From assembly GCA_031277795.1 (NCBI GenBank), contig JAITLQ010000013.1, positions 1 to 64,000 of the forward strand: DNA of 64,000 nt, in the 5' to 3' direction. Position 1 is the stretch's first letter, and every line of letters starts with the position of its first letter. The notes beneath the pieces were generated by a model. That model did no database searches, was not told where the DNA came from, and worked only from the letters and a program-made list of their open reading frames with translations. This stretch comes from Arthrobacter sp. (GTDB lineage Bacteria; Actinomycetota; Actinomycetes; Actinomycetales; Micrococcaceae). This document shows positions 1 through 8,436 of this stretch, piece after piece. The position numbers and the translations under genes were made by a program.

Positions 1-482
1 CCCTCCATGAACGCGCGGGCGTACATGCCAGGGGAGGCGTGACCCTGGAAGAAGACCTGGTCACCGCCGCCGGGATGATCCTGACCGCGGAAGAAGTGAT
101 TAAAGCCCACCTCGTACAGCGTCGCGGCACCCGCGTACGTCGAGATGTGCCCGCCCACACCGATGCCCGGGGCCTGCGCACGATGCACCATGATCGCCGC
201 ATTCCAGCGCATCCACTTGCGGTACGCGCGCTCCATCTCCTCGCGGCCGGGGAACTCCGGCTCGTCGGCGGCGGAGATGGTGTTGACGTAGTCGGTCGTG
301 GTGCCGAGCCCGGCCGGGACCGGAACCTCGTGGTCGCCGGCGCGCTCCACGAGGGCGCGCAGCACGTCCTCCGCGCCGCGGGGGCCGGTCTCTTGGAACA
401 ACCCGTCGAAGGACTCGAGCCACTCGGCGGTCTCTTCTGGGTCAACGTCGCGGCCGCGAGGCTGCTGCTCGACGGTGGTCAT
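1..482 (-). CDS. aceE: Pyruvate dehydrogenase E1 component, homodimeric type (5' part)
   Basis: The first 160 codons are seen; the gene runs off the left edge. AceE is the thiamine-diphosphate E1 subunit that decarboxylates pyruvate for acetyl-CoA synthesis in the cytoplasm. The translated minus strand begins [17 protein letters not shown] and contains [19 protein letters not shown], the helix [12 protein letters not shown], then [20 protein letters not shown] and NHFFRGQD, all typical of the N-terminal AceE region. The ATG at 482 is preceded by AGGAGA at good spacing. No E2 gene is in view. The frame is open across the whole segment. Recognition is by family motifs and is firm. Confidence 0.95.
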   Translation of the reverse strand, partial: MTTVEQQPRGRDVDPEETAEWLESFDGLFQETGPRGAEDVLRALVERAGDHEVPVPAGLGTTTDYVNTISAADEPEFPGREEMERAYRKWMRWNAAIMVHRAQAPGIGVGGHISTYAGAATLYEVGFNHFFRGQDHPGGGDQVFFQGHASPGMYARAFME

Positions 483-539
483 CGGCTCTCCTGTTCCTAG
501 ATCCGCGCCCGGGGTTCGAGGCGTGAACTTCCACGATAC

Positions 540-559
540 GGATGCAAGATTCCGCATCC
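540..559. promoter_or_regulatory. Inverted repeat upstream of aceE, candidate operator
   Basis: GGATGC and GCATCC flank an 8-nt spacer about 60 nt before the aceE start. On the minus strand it overlaps a possible -10 (TAGGAT), and a TTGACC lies further upstream at 593-598. The position fits a repressor or start-site operator for aceE, but no regulator is encoded nearby. This is inference from symmetry and position. Confidence 0.35.
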
Positions 560-707
560 TAGGAAAGTAGTGAAGCGGATCACACCCACCCAGGTCAATT
601 GCGCGTCACCTTCGCGGGTCAGTGGTCGGACCGATAGGCCCGGCCCGGCGGGCCGACGATGACGCACGGGGGCCCGGACCGCGGGGTCACGCCGCGGTGT
701 GCCCTGG

Positions 708-754
708 GCACGACGGCGCCCCGGTCACCTGGGGTGACCGAGGCGCCGTCGTGC
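708..754 (-). terminator. Strong hairpin after the secreted basic protein gene
   Basis: GCACGACGGCGCC pairs with GGCGCCGTCGTGC, and an inner GGTCACC/GGTGACC stem extends it. It begins 10 nt past the stop codon of the minus-strand gene at 765-1307. There is no T-run, as is usual in GC-rich actinobacteria. Confidence 0.7.
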
Positions 755-764
755 ATCGAGTGGG

Positions 765-1307
765 TCAGCGACGCCAGCGGTAGCGGCTGTCGCCCACCTT
801 CTTCTTGCAGGTGTAGATCAAGCCATTCTTCTTGCCGACGCCCTTGTGCCCGGCCAGCGCCTTCTTGCAGAACGCGCCCGGGGTCACACCGGCGACCGAT
901 GCCTTGGTGGCGGCCTTCTTCACGACCTTGAGGGTCTGGGTCTTCGAGGCCGTGGCCTTCTTGCCCTTGTACTTGTAGCTGACCTTGGTCGTCACCTTGT
1001 AAGTGCCGGCCGCGAGCTTCGCCGAGGCCTTGGAGGCGACGACGGTCTTGGAGCCCTTCTTGACCGTCAGCACGGCCTTGGCCCCCGTGACGCCCTTGAG
1101 CTTGGAGTACGAGGGCGTGACCGTCGCCTTGGCGGAGCCGGAGACGGTCTTGGTGGGAATGGTCTTGATCGTGACGGGCTTGGCCTTGACGGCGGTCACG
1201 ACGTGGACGGCGGCAGGTGCCGGGGCGGCGGTGGCCGGGGCCACGCCGGACAGCACCAGGCCGAGGCCGGCGGCGGCGGCAACGAGGGCGCGAGGGATCA
1301 AGCGCAT
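765..1307 (-). CDS. Secreted Lys/Ala-rich basic protein
   Basis: 180 residues. The N-terminus MRLIPRALVAAAAGLGLVLS followed by GVAPATAAPA is a Sec signal peptide with an AxA cleavage site near residue 28. The mature part is lysine-rich with a repetitive pattern (KPVTIKTIPTKTVSGSAKAT, KYKGKKATASKTQTLKVVK), probably beta-structured and cell-wall associated. The last 35 residues carry two cysteines (FCKKAL and IYTCKKK) and end DSRYRWRR, a C-terminal module seen in other secreted actinobacterial proteins. The ATG at 1307 has AAGGAG upstream. Specific function is not recognised. It is monocistronic with its own terminator. Confidence 0.85.
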   Translation of the reverse strand: MRLIPRALVAAAAGLGLVLSGVAPATAAPAPAAVHVVTAVKAKPVTIKTIPTKTVSGSAKATVTPSYSKLKGVTGAKAVLTVKKGSKTVVASKASAKLAAGTYKVTTKVSYKYKGKKATASKTQTLKVVKKAATKASVAGVTPGAFCKKALAGHKGVGKKNGLIYTCKKKVGDSRYRWRR

Positions 1308-1421
1308 GACGCTCCTTGAGGGTGTTGGGCAGGGATGACGCGGGCACGCTGGCCCATGAGCACCCTAGCCAGCCGACCCGGCATGAGCCAATGCCGCGGG
1401 GCGCCGGCCGCAGCGGATCGC

Positions 1422-1874
1422 TCAGCCGCGCGAGACCCGTTCCAGCACGCTCCACCCGGCGCCCGTGTACTGCTCCTCCTGCTCGGCCGGCACCACGGTG
1501 AAGACCTCTTCCCCGCCCTCCTGCCAGAGCTCGTCGAGCGCCGCCTCGACGAGGGCCGCCCGCGTCGGGGCGTCGATGTCCGCCCCGGCCACCGCCTGCA
1601 CCTCGCTCAGCGCGCCACCCTCCTCGCCGTCATAGCGCCAGCGGATCCTGGCGCACGGCTTGGCAAAGACGGACAGCTCGATCACGTCGTAGTCGCCCAG
1701 CGGGGCCTGGGACAGGACGCCCTCCTGGGGCAGGCTGCCCTCGCGCGCGACCTCCTGCGCGGACGCGCTCAGCACCACCCACGCCGCCTCGCCCTCGGCG
1801 GCCGGGTGCCACGCCTCGGCCGGGACCCCGTCCGTCAGCAGGGAGTAGTGCTCCCTCCACGACTGCGTGCTCAT
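1422..1874 (-). CDS. Uncharacterised acidic protein, 150 aa
   Basis: The ATG at 1874 is preceded by AAGGAG at good spacing. The protein has no signal peptide or membrane segment and is acidic, with a C-terminal stretch rich in Glu/Gln (WQEGGEEVFTVVPAEQEEQY). It looks like a soluble cytosolic protein. I do not recognise a family. Codon use and GC match the neighbours. It lies in the same orientation as the secreted protein downstream but 114 nt away, so it is probably independently transcribed. Confidence 0.75.
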   Translation of the reverse strand: MSTQSWREHYSLLTDGVPAEAWHPAAEGEAAWVVLSASAQEVAREGSLPQEGVLSQAPLGDYDVIELSVFAKPCARIRWRYDGEEGGALSEVQAVAGADIDAPTRAALVEAALDELWQEGGEEVFTVVPAEQEEQYTGAGWSVLERVSRG

Positions 1875-2061
1875 GACCTGCTCCTTCGCTTCTCCGGCCC
1901 TTGCCCCGGAGCGGTTCCGGCGACGGCCTCACCGGCGCGGATCACGCGCCGTAGGGCACCGAGGCTACGCCGAGCGAGGCCGTGCGGCGCGCCCGGACGG
2001 GCATGGTCCGGCCACGCCGGCCGGGCTCAGGCAAGCGCCGCGTGCCCTCTTGGGTAGATGC

Positions 2062-2094
2062 CTTTCGGATCTTTGAGTTTGCGGTTTTCGAAAG
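2062..2094. promoter_or_regulatory. Interrupted palindrome upstream of the ROK gene cluster
   Basis: CTTTCG (2062-2067) and CGAAAG (2089-2094) are inverted across 21 nt of relatively AT-rich DNA. The right half includes the self-complementary TTTCGAAA (2086-2093). It lies 45 nt before the GTG of the first ROK gene. It is a candidate operator for one of the ROK regulators, which often autoregulate. The rest of the 264-nt intergenic region shows no other clear structure. Confidence 0.35.
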
Positions 2095-2138
2095 TAGCAT
2101 GAGGTGTCTTCACCCCGCTCAAGACCACCTGGAGCACC

Positions 2139-3260
2139 GTGCCGCAGATCATCGGGAGCGACGTCTCCTCCCTGCGACATGTCAACAGGGACGGGGCCTT
2201 GCAGCGATTGCGCCGCTCCCCCGACCTGGCCCTCACGGCCTCGGATGTCGCCGACGAATTGGGGCTCTCTCGGCCCACAGCGGCCCGCCTCCTGACCGAG
2301 CTTTCCGAAAGTGGTTGGGCGCACCTGCAGTTGGCGCACACGGGGTCGGCCGGCCGGCCGGCGCGCACCTTCACGCTCAATCGCCGCCGCCGACTCGTCG
2401 CCGCGCTCGACCTCGGCGCCAACAACCTGCTGGCGGCACTGGCAGACCTCTCCGGCACCGTCCTGCGCCGCGACTACGCCCCGCACGGACACCCGGCCGC
2501 CGCACAGGCCATGGCCGACGCGGCGGCGGCGGCTCTGCTCGGGCTGCTGTCCGAGGAGGGCGAGGCGCACGGCGGGCTGAGCGCCGTCGTGGTCAGCCTC
2601 CCCGCCACCGTTGACCGCGAAGGCCGCGTCCTTCCGTGGTCCGATTCGCCGGCGTGGGCTCGGCCCGAGCTGCCGGCGCTCCTCCGCGAGCGGCTGGCCG
2701 GCCTGGAGGGCCTTACCCTCGTCTTCGAGGGCGCCCCCCTCGCCGCCGCCGAGGCCGAACTCCAACACGGCGAGCTGTGCGCGGGCGAGGATGCCGTCTT
2801 TATCCTGGCCGGCGACATCACCGGCGTGGCGCCGTTCATCGAGGGACGTCCCTACCGCGGGGCCTCGGGCGCCGCCGGGGCGATCGGTGGGCTACCCTCG
2901 GTCGACTGGCGGGCGGCAACGGCGGCCGTCCTGGCCACAACCGGCACCGAGACGCTCGACGAGCTCGTGGCGTCCGGGCTCGCCGGAGACACCCAGGCGG
3001 TGGCAGCCCTGAGCAGCTACGCGCACGATCTCGCCCCGGGCGTCGAGGTCCTGCTGAGGGCCTTCGACCCGGCACGGCTGGTGCTCGGCGGCTGCCTTGC
3101 GCCGGCGCGGGACCTGGTCCTGGGCCCCTTGGGGGCCGCCCTCGAGCTGACGCTCGGCAGCGCACCGCTCATGGTCTGCGCGAGCGTTGACCACGTCGAT
3201 GCGCCGGCGCTTGGCGGGCTCTCGACCGCGCTCGATCACGTCGAGTGGGGCGCCCCGTGA
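2139..3260 (+). CDS. ROK-family transcriptional regulator 1
   Basis: 373 residues. A winged helix-turn-helix occupies about residues 20-85 (ASDVADELGLSRPTAARL, then a GRPARTF wing), followed by a ROK sugar-kinase-like domain. The kinase part is degenerate. The phosphate-binding motif reads ALDLGANNLLAALADL rather than DxGxT, the catalytic Asn-Asp is absent (EGAPLAAAEAE), and the CxCGxxGC zinc motif is replaced by GASGAAGAIGG. This points to a sensor or regulator rather than a kinase. The GTG start has GGAG just upstream. It is first of three paralogous genes in a row; the next starts 22 nt after the stop. The effector is unknown, and sugars are usual in the family. Confidence 0.85.
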   Translation: MPQIIGSDVSSLRHVNRDGALQRLRRSPDLALTASDVADELGLSRPTAARLLTELSESGWAHLQLAHTGSAGRPARTFTLNRRRRLVAALDLGANNLLAALADLSGTVLRRDYAPHGHPAAAQAMADAAAAALLGLLSEEGEAHGGLSAVVVSLPATVDREGRVLPWSDSPAWARPELPALLRERLAGLEGLTLVFEGAPLAAAEAELQHGELCAGEDAVFILAGDITGVAPFIEGRPYRGASGAAGAIGGLPSVDWRAATAAVLATTGTETLDELVASGLAGDTQAVAALSSYAHDLAPGVEVLLRAFDPARLVLGGCLAPARDLVLGPLGAALELTLGSAPLMVCASVDHVDAPALGGLSTALDHVEWGAP

Positions 3261-3282
3261 TCCGCCGCCTCGGTGAGACTCC

Positions 3283-4419
3283 GTGACCGACCTCGATGGA
3301 AGCGCCGTCGCCTCCCTGCGCCGCCTCAACGGTTCCAAGGTCCTCTCGGTCCTGCGTGCCGAGGCGTACCGCAAATTCACCGTGCGCGAGATGGCCGTCG
3401 CCACTGGCCTGTCCAGGCCAACGGTGGGGCGGCTGCTCGATGACCTCGTGGAGGCCGGCTGGGCGCTGGGTGCCGAGGGCCGCCCCGGCGCCACCGGCCG
3501 CCCAGCGCGCCGATACTCCTTCAACCGCCTCCGCGGCCTCGTCGTGAGCATCGACGTGGGGTACGCGATCACCGGCGTGATGATCACCGACCTGGTGGGC
3601 ACCGAGCTCTCGTGGGAGATGGTCTACGGCCAGCGGCTGTCCACAGTGGACGAGTGCCTCGCGTTCGTCCTGCCCTTCCTCGACGCCAAGCTCGCAGCCG
3701 TCGCCGAGCACCTGGGCCTGGAGACGGAGGTTCCGGTGCTGGCGCTCTCGGTCTCGGCGCCGGTCATCCCGGATGAGAACGGCCTCCACGTTGACGCCTT
3801 GAACGCCGTGCAGGGGTGGCGCGGACGGTCCTTCGTTCCGGCGCTGCGCGGGCGCTTCGGCGACATCCCGATCCTCGTGAACAACGACATCCTCCTGGCC
3901 GCCGAGGCCGAGCGGCGCCTCGGAGCGCTCGCCACCTCTGACCAGGGCATGTTCTGCTTCCTTTCCTGGTACTCCTCGATCGTGCTGTTGCACGACGGCG
4001 AGGTCCACCGCGGCTCCTTCCACCTGGCCGGGGACGTGGGCTCGCTTCCCGAGTACCGCTGGCCCGATGTCATGGCGCACGCGCTCGAGGCCACGGGCCA
4101 CCACGATCCGCCGGCCGTCTCGCGGTTGCTGGCGGCCGCCGCCGCCGGGGACGAGACCGCCCGCGGGGCGGTGCGCACCGTGGGCGAGGGCCTGGCCCGG
4201 GGCATCACCGACGTCGCGGCCCTGTGGGATCCGGACACGATCGTCTTTGCCGGGCAGCTCTCCGACTCCAACGACCTCCTCCTCGAGCCCATCGAGGTGG
4301 CCTTGCGCGGCCTGGGCCACGACGACTTCGAGCTCCGCTCCTCCGAGGTGCCGGCGGATCGGGGCAGCAGCCTCGGCGGCGTGATCAAGGCGCTTGACGC
4401 CATCGATTGGACGGTGTGA
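3283..4419 (+). CDS. ROK-family transcriptional regulator 2
   Basis: 378 residues. The N-terminal winged HTH (FTVREMAVATGLSRPTVGRL; wing GRPARRYSF) is followed by a ROK fold. Of the three paralogues this keeps most kinase features: SIDVGYAITGVMITDL at the first phosphate loop and VNNDILLAAEAERRLG, with the Asn-Asp pair where the catalytic base sits. The zinc cysteines are missing (GDVGSLPEYRW). The C-terminus ALDAIDWTV is nearly the same as in the next gene (ALSAIDWTV) and similar to the previous one (ALDHVEW). It starts at GTG with GGTGAG upstream and ends 9 nt before gene 3, suggesting co-transcription. Confidence 0.85.
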   Translation: MTDLDGSAVASLRRLNGSKVLSVLRAEAYRKFTVREMAVATGLSRPTVGRLLDDLVEAGWALGAEGRPGATGRPARRYSFNRLRGLVVSIDVGYAITGVMITDLVGTELSWEMVYGQRLSTVDECLAFVLPFLDAKLAAVAEHLGLETEVPVLALSVSAPVIPDENGLHVDALNAVQGWRGRSFVPALRGRFGDIPILVNNDILLAAEAERRLGALATSDQGMFCFLSWYSSIVLLHDGEVHRGSFHLAGDVGSLPEYRWPDVMAHALEATGHHDPPAVSRLLAAAAAGDETARGAVRTVGEGLARGITDVAALWDPDTIVFAGQLSDSNDLLLEPIEVALRGLGHDDFELRSSEVPADRGSSLGGVIKALDAIDWTV

Positions 4420-4428
4420 GCCAGCAGC

Positions 4429-5583
4429 ATGACTGCCATTGATACGAGCGACGTCACATCGCTCCGGCGCCTCAATGCCCAGACCACCCTCGATTGCCTG
4501 CGCGCCGAGCCCACCACCTGGGTCACGGTCCGCGAGCTGGCTGTCCGCACCAAGCTCTCCCGCCCCACCGTGTCCCGCGTCCTCGAGGACCTGGAGCAGG
4601 CCGGCTGGGTCCGCTCGGTCGCCGGCCTGCCGGGTGGCACCGGCCGCCCCGCCCGGCGCTTCTGCTTCAACGGCGCCGCCGGCCTCATCCTGTCCGTCGA
4701 GGCCGGGCCGTTCGCCTTCAACGCGATGCTCGCCGATCTGGCCGGCACCACCCAGGCCGAGGTGAGCAGGCGCCCGCCGGTGATCACCACGAGCGAGGAG
4801 CTGGTCGGTTTCTTCCAGGAGCTCGCAGCCGAGTGCCTGGCCGGGGTCGACCCGGGCATCCCGCTGCGCGCCGTCTCGCTCGGGCTCCCCGGGCCCGTGG
4901 ACGAGCAGGGACGCCTGCGCGTCTCGATCACCGCCCCCGAGTGGGACGGCTTCGACGTGAGGGACACCCTCCGGGGGCTCTACCCCGAGGCGGCCGTCCT
5001 GATCGGCCGGACCGGCGAATTCGACACGCTGGCCGAGATCACCTCCGGCGCCCTCGTGGGCGTGAAGAACGCCGTGCATGTGACCTTCTCCGATCGTTGC
5101 CGCGCCACGCTCGTGGTGGGGGGAAGGATCGTGCGCGGCGCGCACGGCATGGCCGGTGCGCGCCCCCGGACGCACGGCGTCGGGAAGAACCTGGCCGCCT
5201 CGTGGACGCCGCTGCGCGATCTGATCTACGGCGACCACCCGCGCCAACGCATGTCGGAGATCGTGGCGGCCGCCCAGGAGGGATCCGAGGCGGACGTCGA
5301 GGTTCTCACCCGCTACGCGCACGCGCTCGCCCCGCGCGTCTCCTTCCTCGTGCGGGCCGTGGCCCCCGAGGTGCTCGTGGTGGGCGGGCAGCTGCTCGCC
5401 CTGCCCGACATCGCGTTGCCGCCGCTCGTCGCGGCCGTGCGCGCGTCGGCCGGCCTCGACCGCCGGGGCAGCGTGGACGAGTCCCGCCTCCCCGAGGTGC
5501 GGCTGGCGCACTACTCTCCCGCGCACGCGGGCCCCACGGGCGGCCTCCATGCCGCCCTCTCCGCCATCGACTGGACCGTCTGA
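4429..5583 (+). CDS. ROK-family transcriptional regulator 3
   Basis: 384 residues, with the same plan as its two upstream neighbours: HTH (VRELAVRTKLSRPTVSRVLE), wing GRPARRFCF, then a degenerate ROK domain. The phosphate loop reads SVEAGPFAFNAMLADL, the catalytic Asp is absent (GRTGEFDTLAEI), and no zinc motif is present. Kinase activity is therefore unlikely. It begins 9 nt after the stop of gene 2 with a weak ribosome-binding site (CCAGCAGC), consistent with translational coupling. No sugar transporter or catabolic gene flanks the cluster. The next gene downstream is a convergent MFS exporter. Confidence 0.85.
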   Translation: MTAIDTSDVTSLRRLNAQTTLDCLRAEPTTWVTVRELAVRTKLSRPTVSRVLEDLEQAGWVRSVAGLPGGTGRPARRFCFNGAAGLILSVEAGPFAFNAMLADLAGTTQAEVSRRPPVITTSEELVGFFQELAAECLAGVDPGIPLRAVSLGLPGPVDEQGRLRVSITAPEWDGFDVRDTLRGLYPEAAVLIGRTGEFDTLAEITSGALVGVKNAVHVTFSDRCRATLVVGGRIVRGAHGMAGARPRTHGVGKNLAASWTPLRDLIYGDHPRQRMSEIVAAAQEGSEADVEVLTRYAHALAPRVSFLVRAVAPEVLVVGGQLLALPDIALPPLVAAVRASAGLDRRGSVDESRLPEVRLAHYSPAHAGPTGGLHAALSAIDWTV

Positions 5584-5597
5584 GGCGCGCCCGAGGG

Positions 5598-5644
5598 CGC
5601 CACCGCCCGACGTCGCGTGGCGGCCCGGGTGCCCAGCGGCACCC
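5598..5644. terminator. Double hairpin between convergent genes
   Basis: CGCCAC (5598-5603) pairs with GTGGCG (5617-5622) around a CGCCCGACGTCGC loop. GGGTGCC then pairs with GGCACCC (5627-5644). It lies between the ROK cluster and the convergent MFS gene and probably serves both. Confidence 0.55.
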
Positions 5645-5664
5645 ACGTGTCCCGCCGCCGCGCG

Positions 5665-7083
5665 CTAGCCCGCGGCTGGTGGCGCGCCGGCCCCGGTCCG
5701 GCGCGTCACCAGCACGCCGAGGGCAGCGATGACGGCGGCCAGGCTCAGGATCACCACGAGCGGGCCGAACTCCTCGCCGCGCTGCAGCGTGCCGAGCGCC
5801 GCAAGCCCCAGGGCCGAACCCGTGGAGTCGGCGATGTTCAGGGCGGCCGAGTTGAAGCCCTGCGCGTTGACCGGCGAGAGCCGGATGACCATCGTGGACA
5901 GGCGCGGATACGCCAGGCCCATGCCGAAGCCGCCCACGCCCCACAGCAGGACCACCACGGGCACCGGGGCGCTCACCGCGATGGCGGCGGCCACGGCCGT
6001 GAGGCTCGCGAACACGATCAGCACGGCGCCCGTGAGCAGGGCTCGGTCCGCTGCGGCCTGCAGGAAACGCCCCTGCACCCAGGAGGCCAGCGCCCACGCG
6101 ACGGCGGCGGCGGTGAGCGCGAGGCCCGACTGCGAGACGTCGAGGCGGTAGTGCGTGTTGAAGAGGAGCGGGAGGTAGGCCTCCGCTCCGAAGTAGGCGG
6201 CGGCGATGACGGCGCGCAGGATGACGGCGGCCGGCAGGCCGCGGGCCAGGCGGTACGCGCCCACCGGCAGCAGGGGGCGCAGCAGCAACACGGCGATCGC
6301 CACCGCCAGCACCAGCAAGAGCGGACCCCAGACCGGCTGGGAGCCGAGGGTGCCCACCGCCAGGACCGCCACGGCGATGACGGCGGCGCGCAGCAGATCC
6401 GGGGCCAACGCGCGGCGGGCGGTCCCGGCCTCGCTCTGCTCCTGCTCTGCGGTGGCCGGGTCGATCGCCGGCGCGCCGCCGAGCCGCGCGAGCGAGGGAA
6501 GCATGAGCACCACGGCGATCGCGACGAGCGCCACCACGCCCAGGAACACCCAGTGCCACGAGGTGGCCTGCGCCACGACGCCGGCCAGGTAGGGCCCCAC
6601 GAGCGAGGGCAGCACCCAGGCCGCGGCGAAGAGCCCGAAGATGCGGGCGTGCAGCGCGGCCGGGTACAGGCGCGCCACGAGCACGTAGATCGTGACGTTG
6701 ATGGCGCCGGCGCCGAAGCCCTGCAGGACGCGGCCGATCGTGAAGGTGAGCATGTCCGGCGCGAGCCCGCAGACGATGAGGCCAACGGTGAACAGCCCCA
6801 CGCCGGCATAGAACGGGCCCCTCGGCCCGCTGCGATCCGACCAGCCGCCGGCCCCGACCATGCCCACGATGCCCGTGGCCAGCGGGGCCGCGAGGGCCAG
6901 GGCGTATACGCCCTCGCCGTGCAGGTCACGCGTGACGACCGGCATGATCGTGGCGACGGCGAGCGCCTCGAACGCCGCGAGGAAGATCAGGGCAAAGGAG
7001 CCAAGGGTCGTGAAGAGGAGCCCGCCCGCAAACGGGCTGCTCGGCTGCTTCGGGGACGCGGGGGCGGGGGGCACGGCGGACAC
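5665..7083 (-). CDS. MFS transporter, probable drug exporter
   Basis: About 472 residues with 14 or so hydrophobic segments. The first loop region reads AAPLATGIVGMVGAGGWSDRSGPRG, matching the MFS A motif (GxxxDRxGxR), and RVLQGFGAGAINV fits the central helix of drug/proton antiporters. It is an inner-membrane transporter, substrate unknown. The frame is open to 7452, but the leading segment is rich in shadow-like residues. The GTG at 7083 (VSAVPPAPASPKQ) gives a normal cytoplasmic tail, and another GTG at 7074 is possible. It is divergent from the LysE-type gene, sharing a roughly 95-nt promoter region. Confidence 0.85.
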   Translation of the reverse strand: MSAVPPAPASPKQPSSPFAGGLLFTTLGSFALIFLAAFEALAVATIMPVVTRDLHGEGVYALALAAPLATGIVGMVGAGGWSDRSGPRGPFYAGVGLFTVGLIVCGLAPDMLTFTIGRVLQGFGAGAINVTIYVLVARLYPAALHARIFGLFAAAWVLPSLVGPYLAGVVAQATSWHWVFLGVVALVAIAVVLMLPSLARLGGAPAIDPATAEQEQSEAGTARRALAPDLLRAAVIAVAVLAVGTLGSQPVWGPLLLVLAVAIAVLLLRPLLPVGAYRLARGLPAAVILRAVIAAAYFGAEAYLPLLFNTHYRLDVSQSGLALTAAAVAWALASWVQGRFLQAAADRALLTGAVLIVFASLTAVAAAIAVSAPVPVVVLLWGVGGFGMGLAYPRLSTMVIRLSPVNAQGFNSAALNIADSTGSALGLAALGTLQRGEEFGPLVVILSLAAVIAALGVLVTRRTGAGAPPAAG

Positions 7084-7177
7084 CGACAAAAGTCTACGTG
7101 TGGGGACGACGCTAGGCTTGTCCGGGCCCTCACACCCCCTGGGGCCAGCGCCAGCACCTTCGGAAGGAATCGTCCCC

Positions 7178-7852
7178 ATGCCGGACGCCGGATTCGTCTC
7201 CGCCCTGCTCCCCCTCATGCTCACGTGGGTCATCGGCATGATGTCCCCCGGTCCCGACCTGTTCCTGGTGATCCATCGCTCCCTGGCCGGCTCGCGCCGG
7301 GAGGGCATCGCCGCCGCCGCCGGCATCGCGAGCGGCGTCGCCCTGTGGCTCGTGGTCGCGTTCACGGGTCTGGCCGCCGTCATGACGGCCTTCCCTCCCA
7401 TCACGGTGATCCTGCAGGTGGCCGGCGGCCTCGTGCTGATCTGGATGGGCATCGGGACGCTGCGCTCGTGGCTGGCCAGGCGCGGCCAGGCGGCCGCCGA
7501 GGGCGAGGGGAACGACGACGCCTCTGGCCGGCTGGGCGTCCTGGCCTCCTACCGCCGGGGGCTGCTGACGAACCTGGCCAATCCCAAGTTCGTCATCTAC
7601 ATCTCGGCCGTGTTTGCGCCCTTCATCGCCGCCCAGCGGCCCGTGTGGCAGACGATCTTCCTGCTGGTGCTGCTCGTCGTGACGACCGTGGGCTGGTTCT
7701 CCGTCATCGCGGCGCTCGTGGGGCACCCCAAGCTGCGCTCGGCCGTCTCGCGCTGGACCAACACGCTCGATGCCGTGGCCGGCGTGGTCTTCATCCTGCT
7801 TGGCCTCGGCTTTGTGGTGCTCGCCGCCGTGGAGCACTGGCCGGGGGCCTGA
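7178..7852 (+). CDS. LysE/RhtB-family amino-acid exporter
   Basis: 224 residues with about six membrane helices. The start MPDAGFVSALLPLMLTWVIG and the family signature MSPGPDLFLVIHRSLAGSRR are diagnostic of LysE/RhtB translocators, which export amino acids by proton exchange. The conserved GLLTNLANPKFVIYISAVF is also typical. The ATG at 7178 has GGAAGGA at 7162-7168. It ends 26 nt before a convergent acetyltransferase gene. The substrate cannot be read from the sequence. Confidence 0.9.
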   Translation: MPDAGFVSALLPLMLTWVIGMMSPGPDLFLVIHRSLAGSRREGIAAAAGIASGVALWLVVAFTGLAAVMTAFPPITVILQVAGGLVLIWMGIGTLRSWLARRGQAAAEGEGNDDASGRLGVLASYRRGLLTNLANPKFVIYISAVFAPFIAAQRPVWQTIFLLVLLVVTTVGWFSVIAALVGHPKLRSAVSRWTNTLDAVAGVVFILLGLGFVVLAAVEHWPGA

Positions 7853-7878
7853 GCCACACGACCGGGGCGCCCGGTCCC

Positions 7879-8436
7879 CTAAGCGAGCGTGGACGCCAGC
7901 TGGGCCGGCGTGAGCTCGCGGTCGGCAAAGACGAGCCTGATCGCCTCCGGGTCCGGGTTCCCGGCATCCGGCGCGCGGTGCCGCAGGGTCATCCCGAGCT
8001 TGCCGGCCACGGCGGCCGAGGCCGCGTTGTGCTCGAGCAGGTACGCCACGATCGGCAGATCGGGCCGGCGCAGCGCGGCCTCCTTCATGGCAAAGCGTGC
8101 CAGCTCCGTGGCCAGCCCCCTGCCCTGGGCCTCCGGCGCGAAGCGGTAGCCGAGGTTGATGAAGTCGCCGCCCGCGTACTCTGAGCCGCGCACCTCGCAG
8201 CCGCCGTGGCCCAGCAGGGCGCCCGTCTCCGGATCCCGCGCCGTGTAGCTGCCGATCCCGAAGACGTCCCGGCCACGCACGCGTCCGGCGAGCCACTCCC
8301 GCGTGGCCTCCAGGTCGGTGAAGCGACCGGAGGGAAGGTGCGTCCACACGCGCGGATCGGAGTAGAGCGCGTGGATCTCCTCCAGGTCGCCCGGGGCCGT
8401 GGGGGTCAGGACAAGGTGCTCGGTCCGCTCGCTCAT
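7879..8436 (-). CDS. GNAT N-acetyltransferase (RimJ/RimL type)
   Basis: 185 residues. The start LVLTPTAPGDLEEIHALYSD is the usual strand and first helix of RimJ/RimL-like acetyltransferases. The acetyl-CoA loop is FAPEAQGRGLATELARFAM (Q-x-x-G-x-G/A) near residue 115, followed by the conserved Asn in EHNAASAAVAGKLGM. It transfers acetyl groups to an amine, target unknown. The ATG overlaps the stop of the upstream amidohydrolase by 4 nt (ATGA), so the two are translationally coupled. Confidence 0.88.
   Translation of the reverse strand: MSERTEHLVLTPTAPGDLEEIHALYSDPRVWTHLPSGRFTDLEATREWLAGRVRGRDVFGIGSYTARDPETGALLGHGGCEVRGSEYAGGDFINLGYRFAPEAQGRGLATELARFAMKEAALRRPDLPIVAYLLEHNAASAAVAGKLGMTLRHRAPDAGNPDPEAIRLVFADRELTPAQLASTLA

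Noticed and set aside
3169-5646. 825-codon open frame on the minus strand opposite the ROK genes
   Set aside because: It is rich in Gly/Arg/His/Asp with no domain pattern, and it is antisense to three clear ROK genes.
5617-8184. 855-codon plus-strand frame across the MFS and LysE genes
   Set aside because: It is low-complexity shadow coding (His/Arg/Gly/Gln) opposite the MFS gene and out of frame with LysE.
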